A DNA stretch of 60,290 bases, taken from contig JAADDW010000006.1 in assembly GCA_013153715.1 (NCBI GenBank), positions 1 to 60,290 on the forward strand. Direction: 5' to 3'. The position numbers and the translations under genes are program-made. Below, piece by piece: positions 52,701 through 60,018 of the stretch. Positions within the stretch are counted from its first letter, which is position 1. The number at the start of each line of letters is the position of its first letter. The stretch is from Campylobacterota bacterium. Lineage in GTDB: Bacteria > Campylobacterota > Campylobacteria > Campylobacterales > Nitratiruptoraceae. The notes under the pieces were generated by a model. It saw only the letters and a program-made list of their open reading frames with translations, had not been told where the DNA came from and did not search any database.

Positions 52701-54219
52701 CCTGGGCAAACTTCTGTTTGAAGAAGTCGGTGAAGCTCCGCTGGTGGTTACTGAAAGCGGCCATGGGGGTATCATCCCCCATACTCCCTACAGCCTCTTT
52801 CCCCTCCTTGATCATAGGTTCGATCACCTGCTCGATGAGCTCGTGGGTAATATTGTGGTACCGCTGTTTATGGACAATATCCTCTATCTCATACTCGCTC
52901 ATATCGGTAAAGGGGCTCTCAATATGCTCCTGGAGATAGACCATATGTTCATTGAGCCACTGGTCATAGGGGTTGGAGTTCTTGAGATAGTCATTAATAT
53001 CCTCATTTTTGAGGACAACCCCGTACTTCAGGTCGAGGGCGATCATCTCCCCACTCTGGAGCCTCCCCCTCTCGATAATCTCCTCCTCTGGGATCTGGAG
53101 AATTCCATACTCACTGGCGATGATGAGCCTATTGTCCCTGGTGATAATATATTTGGCCGGGCGGAGTCCGTTCCGATCGAGGACACAACCGACATAGCGG
53201 CCATCGGTGAGACTCACAGCGGCAGGCCCGTCCCACGCCTCGAAACAGGTAGAGGTGTACTCGTAGTAGGCTCGCAATTTGGCATCCATATGGGGGGCAT
53301 TCTGCCACGGGGCCGGAATGAGGGCCCGGGCCGCCTTGAAGAACTCCATACCGTTGACAATGAGGAACTCGAAGAAGTTGTCGAGGCTCTTGCTATCGCT
53401 GGCCTCCCTCTCCAAAGGGGGGATGATCTTGGCCAGCTCCTCATCGCTGAAGACCTCGCTCTTAATCGACTCACACTTGGCCAAGACATTGAGGCGGTTG
53501 GCGCTGATGGAGTTGATCTCCCCATTGTGGGCGATCATACGGAAGGGTTGGGCCAACTTCCATTTGGGGAGGGTGTTGGTAGAGAACCGCTGGTGGAAGA
53601 GGGCGAAACTTGCCTCGAAATCGGGATCCTGGAGGTCGGGGTAGAACATCTTGATATAGGTGGGCATCACTAGCCCCTTATAGACTATGGTCTTGGAGGA
53701 GAAGGAGGGGATATAGAACTCCCCATCGTCCTCCAACGCCCTCTCTATCTCCCGGCGGGTCAGATAGAGGAGGGCGTCTAGCCTCTTTTTGGCAATGAGG
53801 GAGCTGGGAGCAACGAAGATCTGGACAATGTGGGGGAGTGTCCGCTTCGCCTGCTCCCCCAAGGCCTCTGTATTGATGGGGACCTCCCTAATGTGGAGGA
53901 TCTTCAGGTCATTCTTCCCACAGATCTCCCGAAAGGTCTCCAGACTCTCCTCATCTCTGTAAAAGACCATGGCTACCCCGTACTCCGCTGGAAGGGTGAA
54001 CCCCTCCTGGTCGGCCACCTTCCTAAAGAAGCGGTGGGGCATGGAGAAGAGGAGACCGCTCCCATCTCCACTCTTCCCATCTGCCGCAATGGCCCCCCTG
54101 TGCATCATCCGCTCCAGGGCCCTAATGGCATCTTCCACATTCTCATGGGTGGCTCTGTTATCGATACTGGCAAGGAGTCCGAAACCGCAGTTGTCTCGGT
54201 AGCTTGTAAACTGGTCCAT
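49795..54219 (-). CDS. gltB: Glutamate synthase large subunit
   Basis: 1,474 residues. After a short propeptide the glutaminase nucleophile is Cys11 ([12 protein letters not shown]), followed by the Ntn amidotransferase domain, the central domain, the FMN domain ([45 protein letters not shown]), the [3Fe-4S] motif [12 protein letters not shown], and the C-terminal GXGXG beta-helix. It is the main ammonia-assimilating enzyme with glutamine synthetase. I prefer the ATG at 54219, with AAAGG 7 bases upstream, over the GTG at 54225. A -10-like TATACT lies at 54257-54262. A 974-codon antisense frame here is not a gene. Confidence 0.97.
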   Translation of the reverse strand: [1474 protein letters not shown]

Positions 54220-54256
54220 CAGCACGCCTTTTTAAAGGAAGTTTAATACTCTTTTT

Positions 54257-54262
54257 AGTATA
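54257..54262 (-). promoter_or_regulatory. Putative -10 element for gltB
   Basis: TATACT on the minus strand (in ACTTATACTAAAAAG), 37 bases before the gltB ATG, within the 100-bp AT-rich gap to recO. Confidence 0.4.
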
Positions 54263-54322
54263 AGTAGCATAATTTTATCCAATAGTCGGTTAAGGGAGAC
54301 TAAAACCCCTGGGGGAAACCCG

Positions 54323-54940
54323 ATGCAGGGTTACATATTGAAAACGGTCCCGGTCCGGGATGAGGATCTGGTGGTCCACCTCCTCACCTCCAGAAGGCTC
54401 TACAGACTCTACCGTTTCTACGGGGCCCGCCACAGCACCATCAATCTCGGTTACAAGATCGACTTCACCATCGAGTACCAGGGGGGATACCTGCCCAAAC
54501 TCCGTAATGTCATCCACCTAGGGACCCCGTGGCTCCGAGAACTCCCTAAAGTTGCGGTCTGGCAGAGCTGGATAACCCTTCTCTGGAACCACCTCCAGGG
54601 GGTGGGGACCATCGACCCCTTCTACCTCTCCCTCCTGGATGACCAGTCACGGTGGCTGGTGAGACAGGATCCCAAGAGGGCCATAGTGGAGGGTTATACC
54701 AGGCTCCTCGATTTTGAGGGAAGATTACAGAGGGAGGCCCTCTGTTTTCGGTGTGGGGGGATCATTGGGGGGGAGAAAATCGCCTTGGGCCCCTCCTTTC
54801 TCCCCGCCCATGGAGAGTGTATAGGGGGAGAGGGGGTCTCCATGGGAGGAGTCGGCCACCTCTTTACCTATTATGACAGCCAGTACCTCCAGGATAGGGA
54901 GATCGATCTCCTCTACAGAACCCTCTTGAAGGGACTCTAA
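54323..54940 (+). CDS. recO: Recombination protein RecO, short epsilon type
   Basis: 205 residues. MQGYILKTVPVRDEDLVVHLLTSRRLYRLYRFYGARHS is the OB-fold start seen in RecO of Campylobacterota, and CFRCGGIIGGEKIALGPSFLPAHGEC provides zinc-type cysteines near the C-terminus. RecO helps load RecA and anneal single strands in the RecFOR pathway. It is divergent from gltB, and its last 4 bp overlap the convergent unknown gene. The family call is good, though the sequence is diverged from the E. coli protein. Confidence 0.85.
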   Translation: MQGYILKTVPVRDEDLVVHLLTSRRLYRLYRFYGARHSTINLGYKIDFTIEYQGGYLPKLRNVIHLGTPWLRELPKVAVWQSWITLLWNHLQGVGTIDPFYLSLLDDQSRWLVRQDPKRAIVEGYTRLLDFEGRLQREALCFRCGGIIGGEKIALGPSFLPAHGECIGGEGVSMGGVGHLFTYYDSQYLQDREIDLLYRTLLKGL

Positions 54941-55620
54941 TTGGCGTCGAAGTCATCGACGATGAAATCTGTCCCCGCCAACATTCTCCCACCGTAATCG
55001 ATTTTCTGGAGAACTTTGACTCCGCTGACAGGATCTTCCACAACCCGGTAGAGCTGGCCATAGACCTGGATTGGATCGAAGATGAACTCTGCCACCTGGG
55101 CGGGACTCTCCCCCACCTTCAACCGCTCTGGGAGGAGGGTATCACAGATCGTATCGAGGTACCCCTCCCTCAAGACATCGTACTCGTCGAAATAGATGGA
55201 GCAGTCCACATAGTCGAGGGAGAGCTTCTCCCTCTCCACCTCCCCCTCCACCTCCAGGAGCCACTGGCCATCACCCTCCATGGAGCGGATATAGTAGATG
55301 TCGTGGAGGTCGGCCTCCTGAATGGAGTGGAGGAGATCGGTGATGTTGAGGTTGAAGAGGGTCACCTCATCGGGATAGACCGTCCCCTCCCCCACCCGAA
55401 TGAGACAGTCATCGGGATCGACCCCCCTCAACTCCAAGGGGGGTTCTAGAGCATCTGCCTCCCCCCCCTCCACAAAGTCGTTGATGAGCTCGAAGAGCTC
55501 CCGTATCTCCTCTTGACTCCCCATATCGTAGTTGTCCCAGTCAACCCCCTCCATCTCCAGACGGCTCACATTGTAGAGCTTGACAACCTTCGCCGATCCT
55601 TTGACCATTATGACACCCAT
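54937..55620 (-). CDS. Acidic cytosolic protein of unknown function
   Basis: 227 residues, strongly acidic (runs such as LEMEGVDWDNYDMGSQEEIRELFELI and a C-terminal DFIVDDFDAN). No signal peptide, membrane segment or motif was recognised. An ordinary gene seems likely because AAGGAGG precedes the ATG at 55620 and a TATAAT lies at 55641-55646. It lies between recO and flgL, but nothing in it points to either process. Confidence 0.65.
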   Translation of the reverse strand: MGVIMVKGSAKVVKLYNVSRLEMEGVDWDNYDMGSQEEIRELFELINDFVEGGEADALEPPLELRGVDPDDCLIRVGEGTVYPDEVTLFNLNITDLLHSIQEADLHDIYYIRSMEGDGQWLLEVEGEVEREKLSLDYVDCSIYFDEYDVLREGYLDTICDTLLPERLKVGESPAQVAEFIFDPIQVYGQLYRVVEDPVSGVKVLQKIDYGGRMLAGTDFIVDDFDAN

Positions 55621-55640
55621 AGAGCCTCCTTTTTTGAGGG

Positions 55641-55646
55641 ATTATA
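55641..55646 (-). promoter_or_regulatory. Putative -10 element for the acidic unknown gene
   Basis: TATAAT on the minus strand (in GGGTATAATCCC), 21 bases before the ATG at 55620. Confidence 0.45.
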
Positions 55647-55839
55647 CCCTTTTCCTCTAACTCTCCATTGAAGCGAACAGAGGGGGATCTCCCCCATCGA
55701 CGGTTCCCTTCTACCAATCCCCACAGGCTGAGACTGTCTCGATGGGTCCCGTTCCCATACCGATAACCTACCACATCTTCGCTATAGTGTCAATTATGGC
55801 CCCTATCAGAGGGGGAGAGACCTATCTCCGGACAAAGGA

Positions 55840-55866
55840 TAAAAAAAATCTTAAAATCGCCGATAA
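55840..55866 (+). promoter_or_regulatory. Sigma-28 (FliA) promoter for flgL
   Basis: TAAA at 55840-55843, a 15-base spacer, then GCCGATAA at 55859-55866: a full match to the FliA consensus TAAA-N15-GCCGATAA. The flgL ATG follows 34 bases later. The Fla promoter at 60030-60056 has the same layout. Confidence 0.85.
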
Positions 55867-55899
55867 TGGAGGGTGCACCATAATATATGGAGGAGAACC

Positions 55900-56799
55900 A
55901 TGCGGATAAGCAATGAAGCAATCTTCAACACTTTTATCAAGTATGACAAGGCGAAACAGAAGGAGATAGCCCGCCGCACAGAGGAGATCGCCTCTGGAAA
56001 GGGAATTCTGGCTCCCTCCGACGATTTCGCCTCTCTGGCCAAATCCTTGAAATTCAGGGGAATTGACAAGGAGCTCTCCAGCTATCTCACCAATATCAAC
56101 TCTGTCAAGATGAGGCAGACGGCGGCCGAGACAGCCATGACCAATATCGCCGATGCGGGGACAGAGGCCCGGACGGAGATTGTCCGTCTCCTCAATGTGG
56201 GAGTCCTCGATCTGGAAGATGCGGAGATCGTCAACCAGTATCTCCAGGACCTCAAGGATTATATGATCGACCAAGCCAATGTCCAGATTGGGGATACCTA
56301 CCTCTTCGGGGGTACCAAGAGCGGGACAAAACCCTTTGAGTGGGATGACAGCTCCAAAGAGCTCAAATATAACGGAAATGAGGAGGAACAGCGGGTCCCT
56401 GTCTCCAAGAGGTTCCAGGCTACGGCGACCTTCGACGGGAGTAAGAGGTTGGGACTCCAGGAGATGACAGATGTGATCGAACAGATCAGGAAGGCGATAG
56501 AGGATGAGAAGGATCTCTCCCAGATTACAGGCGCCCTCCTAGAACAGTTTGATCAGGGGTACAACAAACTCCTCCAGAACCGCTCATTCATTGGAGCCGA
56601 AGAGAGGACCTTGGAAGAGTTCGAGCAACAGCACGAGATGTACAAGACCGTCTACAACAACTTCATCTCCAATCTGGAAGATGCAGATATTACGGCGGCT
56701 ATTACAGGTCTCGAAAAGGCCAAGGTGGCCTACGAAGCCTCTATGGCTGTCTTCAACCAGAACAAGGATCTCTCGCTCCTCAAATATCTAGCCGCTTAG
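55900..56799 (+). CDS. flgL: Flagellar hook-associated protein 3 FlgL
   Basis: 299 residues, flagellin-like ends. The N-terminal D0/D1 region MRISNEAIFNTFIKYDKAKQKEIARRTEEIASGKGILAPSDDFASLAKSL and C-terminal helices (ALLEQFDQGYNKLLQNRSFIGAEERTLEEFEQQ) match FlgL, the junction protein between hook-FlgK and the filament. QVNIGD-like QANVQIGDTYLFGGTKSGTKPF is a family hallmark. It lies alone behind a sigma-28 promoter with GGAGGAG before the ATG. It converges on the small fliS-adjacent gene with a 4-bp overlap. Confidence 0.93.
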   Translation: MRISNEAIFNTFIKYDKAKQKEIARRTEEIASGKGILAPSDDFASLAKSLKFRGIDKELSSYLTNINSVKMRQTAAETAMTNIADAGTEARTEIVRLLNVGVLDLEDAEIVNQYLQDLKDYMIDQANVQIGDTYLFGGTKSGTKPFEWDDSSKELKYNGNEEEQRVPVSKRFQATATFDGSKRLGLQEMTDVIEQIRKAIEDEKDLSQITGALLEQFDQGYNKLLQNRSFIGAEERTLEEFEQQHEMYKTVYNNFISNLEDADITAAITGLEKAKVAYEASMAVFNQNKDLSLLKYLAA

Positions 56800-57041
56800 T
56801 AGCGGAACTTTTTGAGTTTCTGAAGGTCTTGCATCTGGTGCAAGATCTTCTTCCGCTCCTCTTGGGCGATCCCCTCTATCTCCCCAATGATCCGCTCCAC
56901 TCTCCTGAGCTGGGATGGGGAGAGGGCGGAGAGATCCAACTCCCTCAAAAGCCGATCCACCCTCTCAAACTCCCCCCTGTGGAGGGCGAGAAAGAGGGTA
57001 TCTATCCATCGATCTAGACCTTCGATTCTATCCCCTCCCAA
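56796..57041 (-). CDS. Small helical protein at the end of the flaG-fliD-fliS run, FliT-sized
   Basis: 81 residues, helical and charged (LDRWIDTLFLALHRGEFERVDRLLREL ... RRVERIIGEIEGIAQEERKKILHQMQDLQKLKKF). Size and position after fliS suggest a FliT-like flagellar export chaperone, but I see no diagnostic motif. The only start is a TTG at 57041 with no clear ribosome binding site, inside fliS (28-bp overlap), so initiation is uncertain and may depend on coupling. It overlaps flgL tail to tail by 4 bp. Confidence 0.55.
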   Translation of the reverse strand: MGGDRIEGLDRWIDTLFLALHRGEFERVDRLLRELDLSALSPSQLRRVERIIGEIEGIAQEERKKILHQMQDLQKLKKFRY

Positions 57042-57379
57042 CCAGATTTAAGATTTTCCAGAATCTCAATGAGATCCTTGGCCAGCTCCACATCATTCTT
57101 GGCATGGACCGTCAAAAGGGAGCGGTCAACAAAATCGTAGAGGAGATGGAGGTTTCGGGCGATCTCCCCCCCCTGCTCAAAATCGAGGGCACTGTCGAGG
57201 GCCCTCACAATATCGGAGACCCGGGTGATATTCTCCACCTTCGAGTGGATGTCCCCCCGTTCTATATCGCTGATAGCCCCCTTCAGCGAGAGGATCGCCC
57301 TCTCGTAGAGGAGAATGACCTGCCGCAAGGGCGAAGCTGTCTCTACGCTATTCTTAATGTAGGCATCGATAGGATTCAT
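57014..57379 (-). CDS. fliS: Flagellin export chaperone FliS
   Basis: 121 residues. The opening NPIDAYIKNSVETASPLRQVILLYERAILSLKGAI and the later ARNLHLLYDFVDRSLLTVHAKND are the FliS helical-bundle pattern. It binds the flagellin C-terminus to prevent premature assembly. It follows fliD by 32 bp, and the small 81-residue gene overlaps its end. Confidence 0.92.
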   Translation of the reverse strand: MNPIDAYIKNSVETASPLRQVILLYERAILSLKGAISDIERGDIHSKVENITRVSDIVRALDSALDFEQGGEIARNLHLLYDFVDRSLLTVHAKNDVELAKDLIEILENLKSGWEGIESKV

Positions 57380-57411
57380 CTACCCCCTTTCCTCTCTGTA
57401 ATTAGGTGTGA

Positions 57412-58719
57412 TTAAGTTGTCTCATCCGACGGCAACAGGGCGGCGATCTGTGTCTTCATATCGTTGAGCTGGGCCAGGATACTATCGAGATGGATAAACT
57501 GGGCCTTCAGAATCTCGCTCTCCTTTGTGATCCTTTCCACAACGGCCGCTATATCATCCTCATACCGATCGATCTTCTTGTCGTAGGAGAGCTCCTTCTG
57601 ATTCACCACTCCATCGGTGTCGAAGAGGGCCTCCAAGTAGGGCTGGAGGGAATTTTGAAGGTCGGAGAGGGCCGACTGGATCCCCTCCCTATCCTGGGAG
57701 AGTTGCTCCTCCAACTCTGTAGTCTTGAGGGAGATGTGGCCCGTTGTATGGTCCACCTCCATCAGGTTCCTCTCCATGAGGGGAGTGAGCCTCTGGAAGA
57801 TCTGGGACCGAATGGATTGGAGGGTGAAATCCCCTGCCAGTGGAGCTCCCTCTTCGCTCTGACTCTTGATATAGTCCACAAGGGAGTTATACTTTCCGAA
57901 AAGGTCCTCCAGGGAGCTCTTGATCGCCTCATCATCGTTGGCTATCTCAACGGAGACAGGGGTATCGGAGCTCTCCTTCACCTCAATCTCAATCCCCTCT
58001 ATCAGGTTGGAGAAGGTGTTGGTCTGACTCTCCACACTCTCTCCATATATGTCGATCTGGGCGTTCTGGGCCTCCTGAACATGGGAATCGGAGTAATCCC
58101 TTCCCAGCTCCAGATTGTCCAGGAGGTCTCCATCATCTTTGAGGGTGATGGCGTTGTCGGTCCCTGTCTCCCTAGAGGAGAGTATGAGTCGGTAGTTGTC
58201 TCCGTCAAAGAAGATGGAGGCGTTGACCTTGTCGGTTGCACTGTTGATCTTCTGGGCTATATCGTCGATGGTATCATCTGCGGTGTACTCTATATCGATC
58301 TCCTCCCCATCGATGGCGATGGTCAGGGTCCCATCTCCTGAAGCGACACTATCATCTCTATTCTCCACTCCGCTCTGGGAGAGCCAGACATCATTTTTGG
58401 CCAGCTGTTTAACGGTAAAATCCAGTTTGGTCGGATTGACCTTTTCGGGATCGGTCACACTCACCGAAGCGATACTCTCATCGGAGACGGTGACCACCTT
58501 CTGATCGAAGAGCTCCTCATCGATGAGGTTCTCAAAGCTCCCTTTAAAATCCTCTAACATGGAGACATAGCTCTCAAAGGCGGCCTTCTCCATCTCCACC
58601 TTATACTCTTTCTCCTGTATAATGGAAACCTGCTGATACTTGAGTTGCTCATATTTGTCCAGAATGGACTGGTAGTCAAACTGTCCGCTCAAGTTACTCA
58701 GATAGATCTCTCCGGCCAT
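57412..58719 (-). CDS. fliD: Flagellar filament cap protein FliD (HAP2)
   Basis: 435 residues. The N-terminal coiled region (LSGQFDYQSILDKYEQLKYQQVSIIQEKEYKVEMEKAAFESYVSMLEDFKGSFENLID), a central domain with VTDPEKVNPTKLDFTVKQLAKNDVWLSQSG, and a C-terminal coiled coil (LSYDKKIDRYEDDIAAVVERITKESEILKAQFIHLDSILAQLNDMKTQIAAL) are typical. FliD caps the filament and folds arriving flagellin. It starts directly after the flaG stop (TAGATG) and leads into fliS. Confidence 0.93.
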   Translation of the reverse strand: MAGEIYLSNLSGQFDYQSILDKYEQLKYQQVSIIQEKEYKVEMEKAAFESYVSMLEDFKGSFENLIDEELFDQKVVTVSDESIASVSVTDPEKVNPTKLDFTVKQLAKNDVWLSQSGVENRDDSVASGDGTLTIAIDGEEIDIEYTADDTIDDIAQKINSATDKVNASIFFDGDNYRLILSSRETGTDNAITLKDDGDLLDNLELGRDYSDSHVQEAQNAQIDIYGESVESQTNTFSNLIEGIEIEVKESSDTPVSVEIANDDEAIKSSLEDLFGKYNSLVDYIKSQSEEGAPLAGDFTLQSIRSQIFQRLTPLMERNLMEVDHTTGHISLKTTELEEQLSQDREGIQSALSDLQNSLQPYLEALFDTDGVVNQKELSYDKKIDRYEDDIAAVVERITKESEILKAQFIHLDSILAQLNDMKTQIAALLPSDETT

Positions 58720-59070
58720 CTATACCTCCTTATCCACCAGGAGACCCGACGACAGGTCATCCCCAATTCTCTTGACCATCTCAATGACCGCCTCCGGAGG
58801 GAACTGCTGAATCACAACTCCATCTCTCCTGTCAACGATCTTGACGACTCTAATACCGTCTCTCTCCTCCTCCACCTCCACTCGGAGGTTTGTGGTGAGG
58901 GTAGAGATCTCCTCTTCCAGTTGCTGGAGGAGCTCCCCTATATTCTGTTCCCCTGGGGACTCCTCTAACAGCTCCTCTAGGATCCGATCCTCTCCTGCTT
59001 GGTGGGTGGAGGGGAGTTCTCTCTGGTTCTGGAGGGGTGGAAGGGTCTGATCGATACTCTGAATTTCCAT
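58720..59070 (-). CDS. flaG: FlaG-family protein
   Basis: 116 residues. A disordered N-terminus leads to a C-terminal domain LRVEVEEERDGIRVVKIVDRRDGVVIQQFPPEAVIEMVKRIGDDL, the FlaG signature. FlaG proteins limit filament length and lie next to fliD in many bacteria. It begins 66 bp downstream of the flagellin stop and abuts fliD. No promoter of its own was seen; a hairpin-capable repeat lies between it and the flagellin gene. Confidence 0.9.
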   Translation of the reverse strand: MEIQSIDQTLPPLQNQRELPSTHQAGEDRILEELLEESPGEQNIGELLQQLEEEISTLTTNLRVEVEEERDGIRVVKIVDRRDGVVIQQFPPEAVIEMVKRIGDDLSSGLLVDKEV

Positions 59071-59111
59071 ACCCTACTCCTCAATCCCTGAACTCAGCCG
59101 GAGGCTCAGCT

Positions 59112-59138
59112 CAAGGATCGATAGGAGGAGACCCCCCT
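59112..59138 (-). repeat. Inverted repeat at the flagellin stop codon
   Basis: TCGATAGG and CCTATCGA frame a 10- to 11-base loop at the flagellin 3' end, overlapping the TAG stop. It could stabilise the abundant flagellin mRNA or attenuate read-through into flaG. No U tract follows. Confidence 0.35.
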
Positions 59139-59997
59139 ATCGAAGGAGCTGGAGCACAAGCTGGGACTGCTGTTTCGCCTGTGCCAGCATACTTGTACCG
59201 GACTGCATCAAGATGTTGTTCTTGGTGAACTCGGACATCTCTTTGGCAAAGTCGATATTTCTGATCCGTCCCTCAGCATCTCGGGTATTGACGGCCTGGG
59301 TCTCGTTGTTGGAGATGATCTTCTCCAACTCGATCTGGCGGGAACCGAAGTAGGCCTGCTGTTTATCGACAGCCCGAATGAGGCAGTCCACAGTTTCGAT
59401 TGTGGTCTGGGTCTTGTCGGAATCGGTTACATCGAGGGTGTAGTTGGTTCCGTTGATCTTGATGACAGAAGCCTCACCGGAGTTTCCTCCAGCAGTGGCA
59501 CTCATATTGATCCTGTCCACATTGATAGTCTGTCCCTTCCGTCCCCCGTACTGGATGAGGAAGAAGCTGTTATCGGCGACATCGAAGAGTTTCTTTCCGT
59601 TGAACTCTGTATCTTTGAAGACCTTGGAGATCGCCTCAGCCAATTTGTTAATATCCTCTTGGAGGGCACCCCGGGCATTGCCGTCAAGTGTTGTATTTCC
59701 TGCCTGGATCGCTTTGGCCTTGATGTCGTTGAGGACATTATAGACCTCTGTCAGGGAGCCTTGGGCGATCTGAGCCACTGAGATCCCATCTTGGGCATTT
59801 CGAGTACCCTGATCGAGGGAGTTGGCAAATGTCTTCAACTGGTCGGCTATATAGAGTCCCGCTGTATCGTCTGCACCTCTGTTAATTCTGTGGCCTGTAG
59901 CCAATCTCTCCAAATTTTTGTTGAGTGCCGCTTCGGTCTTCAACATATTGGCATGGGTAAAGTCTGCCTGGAAGTTGTAATTAATCTTGAGAGCCAT
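59137..59997 (-). CDS. Flagellin
   Basis: 286 residues, a short flagellin with almost only the conserved D0/D1 ends and a small middle. The N-terminal part has NYNFQADFTHANMLKTEAALNKNLERLATGHRINRGADDTAGLYIADQL. The C-terminal part has NTRDAEGRIRNIDFAKEMSEFTKNNILMQSGTSMLAQAKQQSQLVLQLL. The epsilon-type D1 segment TEVYNVLNDIKAKAIQAGN replaces the canonical TLR5-contacting sequence. A cysteine (VDCLIRAVDKQ) is unusual for flagellins. A sigma-28 promoter is at 60030-60056, and AAGGAGG precedes the ATG. flaG, fliD and fliS follow. Confidence 0.95.
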   Translation of the reverse strand: MALKINYNFQADFTHANMLKTEAALNKNLERLATGHRINRGADDTAGLYIADQLKTFANSLDQGTRNAQDGISVAQIAQGSLTEVYNVLNDIKAKAIQAGNTTLDGNARGALQEDINKLAEAISKVFKDTEFNGKKLFDVADNSFFLIQYGGRKGQTINVDRINMSATAGGNSGEASVIKINGTNYTLDVTDSDKTQTTIETVDCLIRAVDKQQAYFGSRQIELEKIISNNETQAVNTRDAEGRIRNIDFAKEMSEFTKNNILMQSGTSMLAQAKQQSQLVLQLLR

Positions 59998-60018
59998 AAT
60001 TTCGCCTCCTTATTTTTT

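Noticed and set aside
50749-53673. 974-codon open frame antisense to gltB
   Set aside because: gltB is an unmistakable, complete gene. The antisense frame is Pro/Gly/Asp-rich without motifs and arises from the strong codon bias of the gene opposite.
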